Shown: positions 61,709 to 64,000 of the stretch, piece after piece
How the letters are laid out: the number at the start of each line of letters is the position of its first letter
How positions within the stretch are numbered: the first letter of the stretch is position 1
Source of the DNA: Chitinophaga silvisoli
GTDB taxonomy: Bacteria > Bacteroidota > Bacteroidia > Chitinophagales > Chitinophagaceae
Length of the DNA: 64,000 nt
Direction of reading: 5' to 3'
Assembly (NCBI RefSeq): GCF_003412465.1
Contig: NZ_QTJV01000021.1
Span: forward strand, 18,227-82,226
The notes under the pieces: model-generated
The model's database searches: none
What the model saw: only the letters and a program-made list of their open reading frames with translations
What the model was told of the DNA's origin: nothing
Program-made: the position numbers and the translations under genes

Positions 61709-64000
61709 CTATCTAACCAGTAGTAGTTTTTTCGTATACACCTTGTCATTGGTACGGATCACGCAGTAGTGGAGGCCTGCTGGCAGGCCTGCAGATCTGA
61801 ATACTACTTTGTAAGTCTGTCCTGCTTTGGCATTTTCATTGAACAATACGCTTTCTCTGTTACCTAACATATTCCCATAGATTTCTACAGCAATATTTCC
61901 ATTGACAGGTGATTTAAATGTAACAGAGAGCTGATCGCTAAATGGATTTGGATATGCGTTAAACTCTATTGCTGCTGATTTTAAAGTCAGTGAAGCTGTA
62001 TTCAAAGTGTAAGTAGCGGTGTTTTGACAGCCATTGGTTTTGTCGGTTACCAACAGGGTGAATAAGCCGCTGATGTTGGCATTGCCTGATTGGTAGAGTA
62101 CGGTGGCAGTCTGGGCACCATCAATAATAAACCAGCTGTTATCAGTAGAAGACAGGGACCACTGGTAATTAGCATTGGTTACACTTTGTGCGCTGAGCAG
62201 GTCTACTGATAAAGGATCAGGAGAGCTGGCTGGCGGCAGGATGACAGCTACAGGTGGTGTTGTGTTTTGCACAACTGGTGTGTTTGTGGTGGCTACACAT
62301 CCGTTATTAGGGTTTGTTACAGATAAGGTGTAGGTACCTGGCACAGTTACAATTGCTGATGCGCTGGTAGCTGTGAAATTGTTTGGCCCTGTCCATTTGA
62401 AGGTGGAGCCGTTTGTAGAGGATGTACCGTTAATGATAACATTTGTTTTCAGACAGGTCAGAGGGCCATCATTGGAGGCCTGGATATTAGCTGGCGGCGT
62501 GATGTTTTGAGTAACAGGGGTGTTGGTGGTGGCGGTACATCCGTTTTGGATGTTGGTCACCACCAGGGTGTAGGTACCTGGTACTGTTACATTTGCTACG
62601 GCAGTATTGGCGGTAAAGCTATTTGGGCCGCTCCAGGCATAAGTTACAGCTGTTGATGTGGAAGAGCCGGTAATTTGTGCTGTAGTTTTCGTACAGGTCA
62701 GCGGGCCGTTATTAATAGCTTGCACATTGGCGGCTGGGGCAATGTTCTGGCTGACTGTTATGCTATCGGTACTTATACAACCATTTGTGCCTTTTGTGGT
62801 CACATAATATTTACCAGGCGTAGTGACAGTGATTGGGTTTACACCGGCGTTAGATCCCATCCATGTTATTGTACCGGTTGATGTAGCGGTAAGGTTGATG
62901 GAGGTAGTAGCACAGGTCAGGACAGCTGGTGTAGCTACTTGCAATGTCGGCTTGGTGATATCCTGAGTGACTGTTACGCTATCCGTACTTGTACAACCAT
63001 TTGTGCCTTTCGCTGTTACGTAATATTTGCCAGCGGCAGATACTGTGATCGGGTTCACTCCTGCATTAGATCCTGACCATGTTATTGTACCATTTGATGA
63101 GGCGCTAAGGTTGATGGAGGTAGTAGCACAAGTCAGAACAGCTGGTGTTGCTATTGACAACGTTGGCTTGGTGATATCCTGAGTGACTGTTACGCTATCC
63201 GTACTTGTACAGCCATTTGTGCCTCTAGCGGTAACATAGTACTTACCAGGCGTAGTTACTGTGATTGGGTTTACACCTGCGTTAGATCCGGTCCATGTTA
63301 TCGTACCGTTTGATGAGGCGCTAAGGTTGATGGAGGTAGTAGCACAAGTCAGAACAGCTGGTGTTGCTATTGACAATGTTGGTTTGGTGATATCCTGAAT
63401 AACTATTACACTATCTGTTGTAGTACAACCATTCGTGCCTTTCGCTGTTACGTAATATTTGCCAGCAGCAGATACTGTGATCGGGTTCACTCCTGCATTA
63501 TAACCTGACCATGTAATAGTACCGTTTGATGAGGCGCTAAGGTTGATGGAGGTAGTAGCACAAGTCAGAACAGCTGGTGTTGCTATTGACAACGTTGGCT
63601 TGGTGATATCCTGAGTGACTGTTACACTATCCGTACTTGTACAGCCATTTGTGCCTTTCGCTGTTACATAGTACTTACCAGGCGTAGTTACTGTGATTGG
63701 GTTCACTCCTGCATTATAACCTGACCATGTTATCGTACCGTTTGATGTGGCGCTAAGGTTGATGGAGTTAGTAGCACAGGTCAGGATAGCTGGCGTAGCA
63801 ATGGACAATGTCGGCTTCGTGATATCCTGAGTGACGGTTACGCTATCTGTTGTAGTACAACCATTCGTGCCTTTCGAAATCACATAGTACTTACCAGGCG
63901 TAGTTACAGTGATTGGATTTACACCTGCATTATAACCTGACCATGTAATAGTACCGTTTGATGAGGCGCTAAGGTTGATGGAGGTAGTAGCACAAGTCAG
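61709..64000 (-). CDS. Repeat surface protein with T9SS type A sorting domain (5' end beyond the window)
   Basis: At least 763 codons are open; the frame continues to base 64000 without a start, so the ATG inside at 63883 is not the true start. From the right edge it has more than five near-identical 72-residue repeats (KPTLSIATPAVLTC, SASSNGTITW, VNPITVTTPGKYYV), two longer SprB-type/Ig-like units (NNGPLTCTKTTAQITG, VPGTYTLVVTN), a short beta region and the C-terminal type A sorting domain (IEFNAYPNPFSDQLSVTF ... LHYCVIRTNDKVYTKKLLLV). It is a T9SS-secreted surface protein; the repeats carry conserved Cys (LTC, NGC) that probably form one disulfide per unit. Confidence 0.9.
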   Translation of the reverse strand: MTCATTSINLSASSNGTITWSGYNAGVNPITVTTPGKYYVISKGTNGCTTTDSVTVTQDITKPTLSIATPAILTCATNSINLSATSNGTITWSGYNAGVNPITVTTPGKYYVTAKGTNGCTSTDSVTVTQDITKPTLSIATPAVLTCATTSINLSASSNGTITWSGYNAGVNPITVSAAGKYYVTAKGTNGCTTTDSVIVIQDITKPTLSIATPAVLTCATTSINLSASSNGTITWTGSNAGVNPITVTTPGKYYVTARGTNGCTSTDSVTVTQDITKPTLSIATPAVLTCATTSINLSASSNGTITWSGSNAGVNPITVSAAGKYYVTAKGTNGCTSTDSVTVTQDITKPTLQVATPAVLTCATTSINLTATSTGTITWMGSNAGVNPITVTTPGKYYVTTKGTNGCISTDSITVSQNIAPAANVQAINNGPLTCTKTTAQITGSSTSTAVTYAWSGPNSFTANTAVANVTVPGTYTLVVTNIQNGCTATTNTPVTQNITPPANIQASNDGPLTCLKTNVIINGTSSTNGSTFKWTGPNNFTATSASAIVTVPGTYTLSVTNPNNGCVATTNTPVVQNTTPPVAVILPPASSPDPLSVDLLSAQSVTNANYQWSLSSTDNSWFIIDGAQTATVLYQSGNANISGLFTLLVTDKTNGCQNTATYTLNTASLTLKSAAIEFNAYPNPFSDQLSVTFKSPVNGNIAVEIYGNMLGNRESVLFNENAKAGQTYKVVFRSAGLPAGLHYCVIRTNDKVYTKKLLLVR
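62740..64000 (-). repeat. 216-bp tandem coding repeats
   Basis: Nearly identical units of 216 bp (72 codons), e.g. the GATATCCTGAGTGACTGTTA segment recurring at 216-bp steps from about 62960. More than five copies lie in the window and the array continues past its end. Confidence 0.85.

Noticed and set aside
62740..64000. Regular repeats as a CRISPR array
   Set aside because: The units are 216 bp, lack spacer structure, and translate into one continuous protein repeat.

Overview
The window comes from a glycan-degrading Bacteroidota, most likely a member of the Chitinophagaceae. The evidence is three SusC/SusD outer-membrane pairs, an ECF-sigma/FecR pair coupled to an STN-type SusC, PorP/SprF and two type IX secretion (T9SS) sorting domains, and at least one clear Bacteroidota -7 promoter element (TAnnTTTG). 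No rRNA, tRNA, CRISPR array or intact insertion sequence was seen. One 104-bp inverted-repeat element may be a small mobile element.

Layout. (1) 1-15711: a polysaccharide utilisation locus with the tail of an unknown gene, a GH105 unsaturated-uronyl hydrolase, SusC/SusD, a sensor kinase with a separate AraC-type response regulator (a split version of the usual hybrid two-component system), a GH3 beta-glucosidase-like enzyme and a GH15-like enzyme. A roughly 47-bp block is conserved upstream of both GH105 and susC and may be the regulator's target. (2) 15712-23442: a compact island with a small Cys-tailed membrane protein, TolC/adaptor/RND efflux genes, a very short ORF overlapping the RND stop, a DUF2892-type membrane protein, a single-domain rhodanese and a Crp/Fnr regulator. 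Three near-identical GTAAC-N4-GTTAC boxes precede its internal transcription units. The gene set suggests reactive-sulfur (or related redox) stress. (3) 23595-35183: an ECF-sigma, FecR, SusC(STN), SusD, peptidase-like lipoprotein without HExxH, TlpA-type thioredoxin, second thioredoxin and trypsin-like protease, all reading leftward as one locus. (4) 35427-36256: a DUF2975 membrane protein with a small XRE regulator, closed by a 20-bp perfect hairpin.

(5) 36353-54682: a fucose-glycan locus read leftward: SusC, SusD, two discoidin-like surface lipoproteins, GH95 alpha-L-fucosidase, L-fuconate dehydratase, sodium/solute symporter, short-chain dehydrogenase, clan GH-D alpha-galactosidase-like enzyme and a YtcJ-type amidohydrolase. 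A divergent AraC regulator lies at the head. It joins surface capture, periplasmic hydrolysis, uptake and non-phosphorylating L-fucose catabolism in one operon. (6) 54692-64000: a small secreted protein, then a leftward gliding/T9SS group: a PorE-like OmpA protein, a PorP/SprF protein, a 1200-residue repeat adhesin with a type B (gliding-type) C-terminal domain, and the 3' part of a second repeat protein with a type A sorting domain that runs off the right edge.

Three different regulatory designs (split HTCS, ECF/anti-sigma, AraC) thus control three SusCD systems side by side. All family assignments come from reading motifs in the translated sequence. No database search was possible.
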